Source: Skeletonema tropicum (Eukaryota; Bacillariophyta; Thalassiosirophyceae; Thalassiosirales; Thalassiosiraceae). Taken from it: DNA of 64,000 nt. The notes under the pieces were generated by a model. It did no database searches, was not told the origin of the DNA, and saw only the letters and a list, made by a program, of their open reading frames with translations. Made by a program: the position numbers and the translations under genes. Positions 42,206 to 51,526 of this stretch are shown here, in pieces. Location: contig CM074133.1 of the NCBI GenBank assembly GCA_037178625.1, positions 3,472,001 to 3,536,000 of the forward strand. Reading direction: 5' to 3'. Numbering within the stretch: position 1 is the first letter of the stretch; each line of letters begins with the position of its first letter.

Positions 42206-43360
42206 CTATCCGTGGTTGTTTTGACCGCGTCGAAGTGCTGCCTGAGCCCGCTGGCGACGTATCAAGAAGGCTTCACGTGCCGCTTTTACTGAAAGCAGCC
42301 TATAAGCCTGATGTTCACCAGAAGTTGTTTCGAGATCATCAAGATTGATTTCCATCAAATATTTATCCTCCTCTCCAAGCCCTTCTAAGCCCATCTCTTG
42401 CTGCTCCACTATAGCTATTTGTAGCTCCTCCTTCCTCTCTAACGCAAGCATACCAGAAATTTTATCATGAATCAAGAAATTCCTCACCAGCCACTGTCCA
42501 TGGGTCATCTCCATCAGCTTGATTGAGAAGCTCTGTGCCCATTTTGCGCCCGAAAGATAGCTGCCCTCCAGACGACGATGTGTCTCTTGAATCGCACAGA
42601 ACTCCTTGGATATCATTCCTTCCATAAACCGCCGCCATCCAATCTTATCTTGTGAACGTGCCAACCTCCGCAGTATCGGGTCATGATCGCTAGCAATGCA
42701 GTCCATAAAGCTTTTGCCATTCCGAGCCCTCACGAAACTCATGATATACTTTTCCAGCACTTCACATGTCCCCACCGATTGTAACCAGGACTGTAGATTG
42801 TCCGCTGACATCTGAAAACATTTTACCCTATCCTCTTCTTCACACATTAAGACGTGAGCGCATGACTCCTGTGCATCCAGACAAGAAGGACACAAAGGAG
42901 AGTGATTAGGATCACATCTGTGTAACCGCAAGTTGGTGCCGGCTATGTCGTGAACTTGCTTGCATGCCCATAGTTGGAAAAGCTGCGGGACCTCATGTAA
43001 TGCCTTGTTCACGTTGACCCAATCTACTTGGACGAACGCGGATGGAAGCAGGATCTGTCTCTTAGCGAAGATCTCCCTGGCCAGCGCTAGGTGGCCATGA
43101 AAGCGAACTCTTTCACCAGTATCTGACGTCATCTTCTCCTTACCCCTATCCACATAGACGCAGATTGGCTCAAGTGGCAAAGGTTGCGCCGCCATTCCTG
43201 CGTTCGGATCAACGTCGTAAATCGCTAGTTTTGCGCCAGAGTCACACTGTTCATTCAACTGTTCAGGCCTAGACAGCTCCTCCCACACCAAATGATCGAG
43301 TTTATGGGCCGAGACATGAGAAAATACTGTGTTGAAGGTTAGAGACCTGCAATGGATCAT
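42206..43360 (-). CDS. LINE polyprotein C-terminal part (RNase H end, zinc knuckle), separated by one stop
   Basis: 384 residues, in the same frame as the upstream 1643-residue frame. Only TAA plus two codons lie between the two, so they form one ~2030-residue reading frame interrupted by a single ochre codon. The start holds the missing RNase H motif (FSHVSAHKLDH) and the EELSRPEQLNEQCD segment that follows it in this family. A zinc-knuckle-like CPSC...CAHVLMC lies near residue 155. The remainder is a helical C-terminal domain shared in general character with the second LINE fragment at 48589-49718. Separate translation from the ATG at 43360 is unlikely. Confidence 0.75.
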   Translation of the reverse strand: MIHCRSLTFNTVFSHVSAHKLDHLVWEELSRPEQLNEQCDSGAKLAIYDVDPNAGMAAQPLPLEPICVYVDRGKEKMTSDTGERVRFHGHLALAREIFAKRQILLPSAFVQVDWVNVNKALHEVPQLFQLWACKQVHDIAGTNLRLHRCDPNHSPLCPSCLDAQESCAHVLMCEEEDRVKCFQMSADNLQSWLQSVGTCEVLEKYIMSFVRARNGKSFMDCIASDHDPILRRLARSQDKIGWRRFMEGMISKEFCAIQETHRRLEGSYLSGAKWAQSFSIKLMEMTHGQWLVRNFLIHDKISGMLALERKEELQIAIVEQQEMGLEGLGEEDKYLMEINLDDLETTSGEHQAYRLLSVKAAREAFLIRRQRAQAALRRGQNNHG

Positions 43361-43366
43361 GATATT

Positions 43367-46300
43367 TTAGAGTATATCTGAATGCCGGCAACTCGACGGG
43401 ATACGATGCGGAGGCAGGTTTTCCACATTATTGAGAGCCCCCAAGCAATCAGAATAGATCTGGGCAGAACCAGACAGCGTTGGTTTCAGTTTGTTCACAG
43501 CTAATAGGATGAGATGAATAGCGAGTAATCCCAAAAGCTCCCCACGATATGCACAAGCAGCAAGTGTCTTCTCAGAGAATTTACCAACGAGTCGGCCTCT
43601 CCCCTTGGAACACTCCATAATGAATGCAGCTGAGCAGATATCTGGGTACATCTCCTTGATAAAGGATCCGTCCGCCACACATACTAGTGATCCATCTATA
43701 ATAGCCGCCACTAGGAACTCATAGCTCCCCGTCAGTTCAAGATCTTCCCACATCCACATGCTACCCCACTGGTCGAGGACTTCCCACAAAGTGCTGGGAG
43801 GTAGAGACTGACCTGGGATTGGTGCATGACTTACCAAACGATATACCGCAGTATCTACCTCTTCTATCGTACACGCAACATTGTACTGAACCTGGGCATG
43901 ATCACTACCATCTTTCACATATCTCCGAGGGTTATTTTCATGCGGAGGGTATACCTCCATAAGGGCATTACCCATATAGCGGAACAGTCTATTCGATGCG
44001 GCACAGTATCGCCACGGTTGAAGTTTGTGGCCGATGTGCACCCAATTTCCCAACCGGACGCTAAGTAAACCTCCTGGGGCTAATTGAGAGAGTGCCGACT
44101 TCCACACCTTAAAATCTGTTGACGATGGTTCCTCAGCGGGGAAGTCAAGCTTAGACCACTTTTCATCCTCCCGCCGCAGCCTCTTCTTGTACCGTGGATC
44201 AATCTTCGAACCCCTCACACACAGTATATCCGATAAAAACAGAACTTGTTGGTGCAAGCGGACTCTGTTCAATTGCCGTAGTTCTTTTGGAGAGTACTGG
44301 AGATCTTCAAATACACACATGAGCCACTTGTCACCCACTCTTGGGAAGGGGTTGTCGATGTTATTCAATACCACCTTATACCCGAAGGTATCTACTTTTT
44401 CCCAGATCGATTTAACCCAGCTGGGAGTAACCCAAGAGTGATATTGTTGAAATGATTCATCAAAGGGCTGATGCGCTCGACCGAGTTCAATGATGAAGAG
44501 GTCTACCGAGACCTGAGCTGTAATTCCATTACTAGACGGGCATCCATAGTGCATCATCAGTTTGTTCAATTGCTGAATGCCGCATTCTATCGGCACATTC
44601 GGGAATCCACCGCCGTAGAAGCCAATGTCTAGATCACGAATTTCCTTAGGTGCCGTTCGTATCATACCACCCACAGGCATCAACTGATAATACGTCTTTT
44701 GTAGACATGTCTGAAGGTCTTTGATGGGGGCCGTCTGGCAGCACAGACCGTATGAAACTTTGGGCCAAAAACAAGCTGATAGCCATGTCCAGAATTGACG
44801 CCGATTCAATCTACTCGCTAGAACTTTTTGCGCACAATCAGATGCTTTCTCGATTAAAACGTCCAGAGGACCTTTGCACTCCTCAGAACAATTGCACTTG
44901 CTGCGGCACGAACCAGACGGGCTTGTTGCCACACCTAGCATAGTCTCCGGATGCTCCACAGAGTGATGCTTCATCAAAAATGGGGTCCCATCTGGAAGAG
45001 ATAATTCAATGTCGTAATAGCAATCCTTGGAGTGATCTTCATACTGCCAACACTGCTTCCTCTCGTCGTAATAGTAAGACATCAAATAATAGAAGCACTT
45101 ATCAGGATGTAGGGTGCCCCCTGTTGCCATCAAAAGATTATTCCAACTGCGGACGCTCGCTGTCAGAGCTGCATGAACCTCATTTATTGTCTCCCTCTTC
45201 TTCATATTGATATGAATGATATCCGTATCATCGACAAAGAGAATAGCCGCCAAGTCAATTTGTTTGGATGGTGTGAAAGGGCAAACGAAGGTCGCTCCAT
45301 GTCCATCGGCTTTGTGAGCCATCAAGATGGTGACACTAATTGCTGCCCACCCGGCGGGTGCAGCACCATTTCCTTGACACAGACCTTGATACTTAACTTC
45401 GACAGTACTGTTTGCGCACCGTGTTGAGTCCCCATACGCAGTTCGCAAGAAGTACCGCATCTCCTGGATTGTAGTAAGCATAGACTCTGTTGCCGACTGC
45501 TCAACTCCAAAGGCTTGAAACACCAAAGAAGCAATGGCATGTGCTATTCTGTCATAGCAGTTGCTTGCATCAACCGAAGCGATAGCAGCCGGAGTACGAA
45601 GTTGCCGTCCTATATCAAAGAATAGTATTTTTGCCAAGGCCCCATCATCTGCCGTCCTATTTTTCTCACTGAATATCTCTTCTGGCATGAGTTGGTATTT
45701 GCGAATATTATTCATCATCCTATCACCGTATATGATCTTGTTTGCTTTGTTCAAGTCAGCCTCCAACAATAGGATGCTGCGCAATTTGGTGACTAGTCGA
45801 CTGCCTGCTTTCTTTTCGAGCATGCAGGCCAAACCGCGTTGCCACCTCGACAAACTGATACCCCTCATGAGAGCGAGAGATATTTTAACCGCGTGATAGT
45901 TGGAGATATACTCCGACTCTGCGCCAGCAATGTAATGGCCAAAATGGAAGCCAGAAATAGACGATGATGTTGCCTCCTTCGACCGTCTCCAGCTCTTAGC
46001 CCAAGTCACCTCATCAATCAAGGTCTCGACGGAGTCCATCGGAACAAGAGATCGAATCTTTGCTATCTGCTCAAATAACTGCTTCGTTGCCTCATGATAA
46101 TCGTCAGAGAATTCATAAGTGCCATCCAGCACTGCCCTGGCAGCAACTGTGTCGGCGTTGTATCCAAATTGACCTCTAAGACGCCCTTTGCAGATAGGTG
46201 CTTCTTCCGCCTGATAGAATCGTTTGCCCTCACCATGAATGTTTTCCAAAATGGCTTTTTCCACTGAATCTTTTGTGTCATATTCTACCACATTACCACC

Positions 46301-48298
46301 ATCAGTTTCCACCTGCACTGTTCGAATGCTACCGCTAAACCGTTTACCGAGATTGTAATTCAACTTCCTCCAGAAACGTCTATCTCTCTCTCCTTTAATG
46401 ATGGCAAGTATACGCTTCTCTGCAGCCTCGTCACCCTTCTTTTTAGCAATATCCAGCCGACGATTCAGATGTTTCTTTCTATAGTGGTGTCCATGTTTCC
46501 TAAAATGATCACACTTACTGTCGCAAGCTTTGAGTCTAGCAGCGATCTCTGCTACTGAGAGGTTGAATGGACGAAGGATCTTTAGCTTCCGACATTTTCG
46601 TTTCAAATTCCCTCGGTTCACCTTCCTTCCCGCATGATAACGGAGAAGTGTTCTATAGACTTCGCCTCGCTTTATCCAAGTCACTGATTCTGCCGAGAAT
46701 GGTATTCTACCTGCCTTGATTTTGCGGCACTTCGATTCTGCGTGAGCCATATATTGTTTGCTTTTCTCTTCAGAGGACGCGAGAGCAGTACGAGCTTCTT
46801 CTTTTGTTTGTGCCTGGTATGCGGCACGATGATCGTCGTCTACCCTATGCCTGATCAGGTTCGTTTCTAGCAGTTGGTTGTATCTCTCCGCAACTCTGGG
46901 GAGTTTGGTATTCAGTCGTCTCGCCTTCAACTTTTTCACACGGACCAAGGAGCGGCCAACAAGTGATGAGAACGAGAAATCTACCACGAAGCATCGGTGG
47001 TCACCCATTCCATAGCCCACCGGCATTACACATGCATTCAAAACTTCAATATCCCTTGTCGCCCACACGCCATCGATAGGTTGAGAGCCGCGGAAATAAG
47101 TTGCACCAAGCTGCTTCCCAGTGTAGTCTCCTACCACCTCCTTCATCGCTAACCCATCTACTTCTGTTAGAGCTTGTCCGATCCGCTTGGTGTAGATATT
47201 CTCATTGGCATCTAGGCAAACAATAATTCGGTCTCCTTCCTCACGCCACCTCTTGAGTAGAGCAATCAAGTCCTCATAGAATTTGTCTCTTGGCTTAACG
47301 TCAGGCTGCTTTTTTTGAATGAAGTACCGTCGTTGTTGTTGGTAACTAGTGCTGGGACCTTTAGTAACGCATGGTTGATATCCGCAGACAACCCAAGTTG
47401 AAATACCATTCTCTCCGATGTACCTCGAGAACGAGAATCTTCCCAGACCAGTGACGTCTTGTCCGCTATTCATATGGTCGAACTGTTCAGCCAGTTGGCC
47501 AAACGTGAGAATTCCAGTCCCTCCTTCCTGAACTCTAGAGATAGCACCCTCATGAGTATTACAGCCATGGACCACCTTCACTTCGGCTTCTCCTCCGTTA
47601 AATAGCTGAGCCAAACCATTGACATTCTTCTTGTGGTTGAAGTTGATTTTGATCTCATTAAAGGCTGCAATGTCGACCTCCAATTCATCCAACATTTCTC
47701 TACCTCTATCCAATTTGATATTTCCACTCATGCGATTATTCAGCCCATTGATGTTTTCGTAGAGTAGTCGGACAACCCCCTCCCGTTTTGCCTGGGGAGC
47801 TCTACCGTGGACCCTCATGAGATCGTCATCGACCGTCCTCACCTCCTCTAACTCTTGTCGAGTAAAATGTTCCTCTAGAAACCTCTTCTCAGCGGCAGAG
47901 GGCAACTCCCCAACAGTGCCAGTTTCATCTATCGCCTCTTCTATCAATGTTTCCCTTTGCAACGCCCGAAGCGTCTCTGCATCCACAACCCTCCTCGCCC
48001 TTCGATCAATTGCAGTCATGATTGTCTCAATATTTCCTGCTGCCATCTTCCCATTCCTAATGATATGTTTAATGTTCCCAAATTTGTCAATCAGCTTAAT
48101 ACGACGTTGTGTTTCTTCTCTTGTCCTAAAAGCTTGGGCTCGACGTTGATTGCGTGTTCTTCTTCTCTCTACGTCGACCCGTCTGTTTTCCCCACCCCTA
48201 TTATTTCGCTGTGTTCCAGCAGCAGGATGACTGCTGGAATAGCTGGTGCCGACTATACCATATTCGCCGCCTCCTCCACTCCAGTCATCTCTCTCCAC
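43367..48298 (-). CDS. LINE polyprotein: endonuclease, reverse transcriptase, start of RNase H
   Basis: 1643 residues in frame. Basic N-terminus (~1-170). EEP/APE-type endonuclease ~175-445, with ENINGL (182), NEIK (~214), CLDANEN (~361) and GDHRC (~432). Reverse transcriptase with motif A SVDASNCYD (first Asp 910), QGNGAAPAGW and catalytic FVDD at 1021-1024. A Cys-rich stretch (CRSKCNCSEEC) follows. RNase H begins at ~1536 with Asp1543 (VADGSF), Glu1587 (YRGELLG) and Asp1617 (YSDCLGAL). The frame ends at TAA 43369-43367 before the last RNase H motif. No ATG lies at the frame's start (GTG at 48298, stop just upstream); the first Met is residue 85, so the true start is uncertain. EEP-RT-RNase H order is that of I-like LINEs. 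Confidence 0.85.
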   Translation of the reverse strand: MERDDWSGGGGEYGIVGTSYSSSHPAAGTQRNNRGGENRRVDVERRRTRNQRRAQAFRTREETQRRIKLIDKFGNIKHIIRNGKMAAGNIETIMTAIDRRARRVVDAETLRALQRETLIEEAIDETGTVGELPSAAEKRFLEEHFTRQELEEVRTVDDDLMRVHGRAPQAKREGVVRLLYENINGLNNRMSGNIKLDRGREMLDELEVDIAAFNEIKINFNHKKNVNGLAQLFNGGEAEVKVVHGCNTHEGAISRVQEGGTGILTFGQLAEQFDHMNSGQDVTGLGRFSFSRYIGENGISTWVVCGYQPCVTKGPSTSYQQQRRYFIQKKQPDVKPRDKFYEDLIALLKRWREEGDRIIVCLDANENIYTKRIGQALTEVDGLAMKEVVGDYTGKQLGATYFRGSQPIDGVWATRDIEVLNACVMPVGYGMGDHRCFVVDFSFSSLVGRSLVRVKKLKARRLNTKLPRVAERYNQLLETNLIRHRVDDDHRAAYQAQTKEEARTALASSEEKSKQYMAHAESKCRKIKAGRIPFSAESVTWIKRGEVYRTLLRYHAGRKVNRGNLKRKCRKLKILRPFNLSVAEIAARLKACDSKCDHFRKHGHHYRKKHLNRRLDIAKKKGDEAAEKRILAIIKGERDRRFWRKLNYNLGKRFSGSIRTVQVETDGGNVVEYDTKDSVEKAILENIHGEGKRFYQAEEAPICKGRLRGQFGYNADTVAARAVLDGTYEFSDDYHEATKQLFEQIAKIRSLVPMDSVETLIDEVTWAKSWRRSKEATSSSISGFHFGHYIAGAESEYISNYHAVKISLALMRGISLSRWQRGLACMLEKKAGSRLVTKLRSILLLEADLNKANKIIYGDRMMNNIRKYQLMPEEIFSEKNRTADDGALAKILFFDIGRQLRTPAAIASVDASNCYDRIAHAIASLVFQAFGVEQSATESMLTTIQEMRYFLRTAYGDSTRCANSTVEVKYQGLCQGNGAAPAGWAAISVTILMAHKADGHGATFVCPFTPSKQIDLAAILFVDDTDIIHINMKKRETINEVHAALTASVRSWNNLLMATGGTLHPDKCFYYLMSYYYDERKQCWQYEDHSKDCYYDIELSLPDGTPFLMKHHSVEHPETMLGVATSPSGSCRSKCNCSEECKGPLDVLIEKASDCAQKVLASRLNRRQFWTWLSACFWPKVSYGLCCQTAPIKDLQTCLQKTYYQLMPVGGMIRTAPKEIRDLDIGFYGGGFPNVPIECGIQQLNKLMMHYGCPSSNGITAQVSVDLFIIELGRAHQPFDESFQQYHSWVTPSWVKSIWEKVDTFGYKVVLNNIDNPFPRVGDKWLMCVFEDLQYSPKELRQLNRVRLHQQVLFLSDILCVRGSKIDPRYKKRLRREDEKWSKLDFPAEEPSSTDFKVWKSALSQLAPGGLLSVRLGNWVHIGHKLQPWRYCAASNRLFRYMGNALMEVYPPHENNPRRYVKDGSDHAQVQYNVACTIEEVDTAVYRLVSHAPIPGQSLPPSTLWEVLDQWGSMWMWEDLELTGSYEFLVAAIIDGSLVCVADGSFIKEMYPDICSAAFIMECSKGRGRLVGKFSEKTLAACAYRGELLGLLAIHLILLAVNKLKPTLSGSAQIYSDCLGALNNVENLPPHRIPSSCRHSDIL

Positions 48299-48394
48299 TC
48301 ATTATCTTTACAAACTCAATGATGAGGAGTGAGGATACATACTTAGGTAGGAGGTCAAACTCTAACACGCATTTTCCTCCACGGAAGTGACAAA

Positions 48395-49718
48395 TAATAA
48401 TATAACAGAAATTTTAAAGTACGTCTGATTAGCCCTCTAGGGGCGAAATTATGACTAACCAACATGTGTGCTGTGTCGGTAGCATTGATAGTGCTCTATA
48501 CTGCCTCCACAACTGTTTCTCAGATCGCACTCCAAGCCAGAAGACCTAATTAGTCTCCTGGCCAGGATTAGTTCAACCATACGGTTGTTTACGTCGTCGA
48601 TTTCTCGAGTTCATTGAGGACTGCGTCTATTGTCGGCTGTCCCTCCTCACGATACAATACTACTCTATTTGCGTGTTCCTCGGCTTCATCAGCCACACGT
48701 TGCCGCTGAGATGGCGGTAGTGGTGGGCCGAATTCATTGAAGTAGAACGATAAAGTTCGTTGACTTTTCTTCCGCTGTTCTGCTCGCATCTCGACCGCTT
48801 GCCTGCCTATCTTGAGGTGATGCACCCACATTCGCCTAGTAGCCAAATCCATATTGCTTATCTCGTCAATACTATGATTTGCCCACCGTTGGTGAAAGCC
48901 TGGCGGCATCTCCTCTCGATGTTGACTGTACCATACCAATTGCTCTGCTAAATGTGCACTCTCTATTTGCTTGTCAAATGACTGAGTTCCATGAGCTAGT
49001 CTGTTTCGCTCATGCCACTGCGGTAGTGCAACTTCATACCAGATCAATTTTTGGAGTTGATAAAACTGCTGGTGGGCGTCCCCATGATGAGTACTCTCCA
49101 ATGCTTGATACCATTCTTTTACCAGATATCCTCTGAAGAAGTCATCCCACCCGAGGTCACGTTGTGCTTCCAGTGCTTCCTGGATCCTCGGGCATTCTGA
49201 TGTGGTTCGAATCTCGCCTCCGTTTGCATATTGTTCTACCAAGTTTGCCACTCTGAGTAGTATTTTTCGTGATATTTTCCGGAGTCCTTTCTTCCGGAGT
49301 GCTGCTATAATTGCAGCACGTTTCGCAGCCATATCCGGGTGGGAACATTGAAACACGTGTGCTATTGTTTCGTCATCACACTGCCGACAGTTCGGACACT
49401 GCGATACTTGCGTTTCATGTTGCTTCACGTGATTCACTGGGAGGAGGCCATGCATTAGTTTGCAGGTAAATCGCTGCTGGCTAAGTGTACTTTTCCGTCT
49501 CACTTCCCCTATCGTCATCCAATACACATTGTCATATTGCTCGTCCGTCCATCCGTGTCTTCGCTTGATATATTTCCGGAGGATTGGTTCACGACGCGCT
49601 TTGTTGACGTGGCTTCGCATCCCAGCTGTGATCCACTTATTCCCTATTCGTAAAACTGCTTTTGATCCCTCATACGGCATCTGTAATATTTCTTGCTCAG
49701 GTGGTAGTTGGGTGGGAA
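48395..49718 (-). mobile_element. 5'-truncated LINE copy with 18-bp target-site duplication
   Basis: CTCCACGGAAGTGACAAA occurs at 48377-48394 and 49719-49736, which exactly brackets the insertion. 3' end A/T-rich (TTATTA-type). It contains only the C-terminal coding region, as expected from incomplete target-primed reverse transcription. It lies ~55 bp from the 5' end of the full-length LINE, in the same orientation. Confidence 0.8.
48589..49718 (-). pseudogene. C-terminal fragment of a LINE polyprotein
   Basis: The frame is open from the truncation point (49718; PTQLPPEQEILQM) to TAG/TAA at 48589, ~376 codons. It carries a zinc-knuckle-like CPNCRQCDDETIAHVFQC (C-x2-C...H-x4-C), analogous to CPSC...HVLMC in the neighbouring LINE, and helical sequence with Trp-rich patches (WHERNRLAHG, WYSQHREEMPPG). 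No endonuclease, RT or RNase H remains. It appears to be from a different subfamily than the full-length element. The first Met is at 49680. Confidence 0.7.
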
Positions 49719-49828
49719 CTCCACGGAAGTGACAAAGCAGTTCAGAAGTTCACAAGAAGTATAACAGCAGAACAAAAACAGCAGCATCTATGCAATTTTA
49801 ATATGCAAAACGTCCAGTATCATGCTCA

Positions 49829-49866
49829 GCAACAATCACGGTCAATCACCCCAATCCGCCGGGCAT
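49829..49866 (+). pseudogene. Relic of transporter gene
   Basis: AACAATCACGGTCAATCACC followed by CCAATCCGCC reads NNHGQSPQSAG. It matches SNHGLSPQSAE in the SLC35F6-like gene, both in protein and in DNA. It lies just beyond the 3' end of the MYND gene at 49950. Confidence 0.55.
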
Positions 49867-49949
49867 AAGTATGATGGTAGAAGAGGCGTTTTTTTTTCAA
49901 ACTTCCAAGAAGAATGGACGTCAATCCCATTGCACAGACTCGTCACATT

Positions 49950-50900
49950 TTATCCAACATGTGTTCCATACTTCCTGGCTAAAGACCCCCTCTGAAATTC
50001 TTCAGCTTCCTCCCTCTGCGGACTCTTGGTTGCATCCACAGCCGCCTGCTGTGCACGTAGACTAGCAGCGAGTACCTCTTTGCGGACAAATCCACTTTTG
50101 AATGCATCCATCAGCATATCAATTGACAATGGTTCTCCTTGTGCGGCAGCGATGACCCAATGTTTCACTGCTCTGTCAGTGCTGCCATACATCTTCTCAC
50201 TAAGTCCAAGAAGGTATCTCGCTTTGGGATGGCCGGCGATTGCTGCCTTTTCCATGTGATGATATTCCTTCCCCCTGTCTCTCTCAACACCTTCACCGCT
50301 GCGATAAATCTTTGCCAGTCTATAATGTCCCTCGGCATCTCCCAACTCAGCAGCCTTTGACCAGTATTCAAATGCTTTAGCATGATTTCCCCAGTGGTAT
50401 TGCTCAATTCCTTCCTCTCGTAATGCAAGTGGATCATTCGCTTCAATTCTTTTCATCAATTGTTTATTACCTTCTTCAATAGTTTCGGGGATTGGCTCTC
50501 GACAGAACGGGCATTCCTCAACTATTGATTCATAATTCGGGCTCAATTCCACTGCACGCTTCTGACTGGCATGTCTACAGCCGTTGCAAATAAAGTTGCT
50601 GCAGCACGTTATGAAGCTAGATTTCGACAGATCAATCGGCAAAGGTAAACAACAGATTGGACAGTCGCCGAGATGTGTGCTCTCCGGTTGTTTGAATAAT
50701 AATTCATCCCGACGTAATTGAAATTCGGCCACTCGTTTCTCCCACACCTTTTCATGCTCTGGTTTATGAAGTTCGTTACAGTCACGGCTGCAATATTTAA
50801 GACCACAGCCATCATAATCCTTCATTTTGATGTCATCAATTTCTGCCATACCGCAGTAGGCACAACTCAAAATCGTGTCATTATCTTTGTCTTCGCTCAT
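49950..50900 (-). CDS. MYND-like / RING-like / Sel1-repeat protein, degenerate MYND
   Basis: 316 residues, start MSEDKDND. The RING-like module (DCPIC, TCCSNFICNGC, CPFC) and Sel1 repeats (AFEYWSKAAELGD, GEGVERDRGKEYHHMEKAA, DRAVKHWVIAAAQGE) are intact. The tail is RAQQAAVDATKSPQR. Two of eight MYND ligands are replaced: Tyr for the third Cys (KDYDGC against KDCDAC in the 52423 gene) and Trp for the last Cys (HEKVWEKR against HEEACKKR). The RING-like loop is longer than in relatives. A MYND that binds at most one zinc, or a divergent function, is implied. Upstream sequence resembles that of the genes at 52423 and 58172. Confidence 0.82.
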   Translation of the reverse strand: MSEDKDNDTILSCAYCGMAEIDDIKMKDYDGCGLKYCSRDCNELHKPEHEKVWEKRVAEFQLRRDELLFKQPESTHLGDCPICCLPLPIDLSKSSFITCCSNFICNGCRHASQKRAVELSPNYESIVEECPFCREPIPETIEEGNKQLMKRIEANDPLALREEGIEQYHWGNHAKAFEYWSKAAELGDAEGHYRLAKIYRSGEGVERDRGKEYHHMEKAAIAGHPKARYLLGLSEKMYGSTDRAVKHWVIAAAQGEPLSIDMLMDAFKSGFVRKEVLAASLRAQQAAVDATKSPQREEAEEFQRGSLARKYGTHVG

Positions 50901-51162
50901 ATCTTCTAACCAACCCCGACCAAAAAATAAGCTGCGCTCCAGTTGTTGAATTCACCTCACTCTGCTCTCAACTCCATCGATCTGAAGACCAATTACAATC
51001 AGCACGATACTAACGCAGCTACCTACTTCGCTTTGTCAACAAGCCAAGTAACAAATAATACGATACTTCTAACAATACAATTCATGCAGCGAGAGCAGAG
51101 AGAGCAGCGGCAGTGTCGATTGGTGGTGGATTGGATGGTATGATGTGGTGGCTATAGAGGTT

Positions 51163-51181
51163 GAACGTGTCGCAACGTGTC
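51163..51181 (-). promoter_or_regulatory. Shared upstream motif
   Basis: GAACGTGTCGCAACGTGTC, with two complete ACGTGTC blocks, lies ~263-281 nt upstream of the MYND ATG at 50900. It is the best-formed copy in the window. Confidence 0.5.
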
Positions 51182-51438
51182 TAAGCCTACACCAGATGCC
51201 TTCGACTGTACATACAGTTCAGATGGAGAGACCTTCCACAATGCAAATAAAGTGGAAATGTCTACTAATTTCTGAGGAAGCAGCCAGAAAATTACGAAGA
51301 AGGCAAACTCGAAAAAACAACAAGCAGTGACAGGGCAGAGGGCAGCTTAGAAATACATGAACATCTAGCCCTCTCATAATTTGAAATGTAACTGCATTCA
51401 TTACTTCCATACAACATAATGTGTTGGTATTAGGCGGC

Positions 51439-51480
51439 AACTGCAGTCGATCACCTCAAGCTGCCAAGTGATTTCGATGG
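51439..51480 (+). pseudogene. Relic of transporter gene (decayed)
   Basis: Reads N-C-S-R-S-P-Q-A-A-K-stop-F-R-W, against N-H-G-L-S-P-Q-S-A-E-Q-I-Q-W in the transporter. It sits ~50 nt beyond the 3' end of the MYND gene at 51527, the same position as the other relics. Confidence 0.4.
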
Positions 51481-51526
51481 GAACCATTTCCAAGCTTCTC
51501 CAGGAAGGATGGTTGTAAAAGACACG

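Larger units (their letters stand above)
41952..48308 (-). mobile_element. Full-length non-LTR retrotransposon (LINE) with 13-bp target-site duplication
   Basis: TACAAACTCAATG occurs directly before and after the element (41939-41951 and 48309-48321), which delimits a 6357-bp insertion on the minus strand. The coding part (42206-48298) has endonuclease, reverse transcriptase and RNase H. It fills almost the whole element, with only ~10 nt of 5' leader and ~250 nt of 3' flank. There is no poly(A) tail of note. The insertion sits in the upstream region of the broken MYND gene at 41643. Confidence 0.85.

Noticed and set aside
42127..48390. Plus-strand frames within the LINE (e.g. 45561-45896, 47817-48149)
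   Set aside because: Antisense to the long endonuclease/reverse transcriptase frame.
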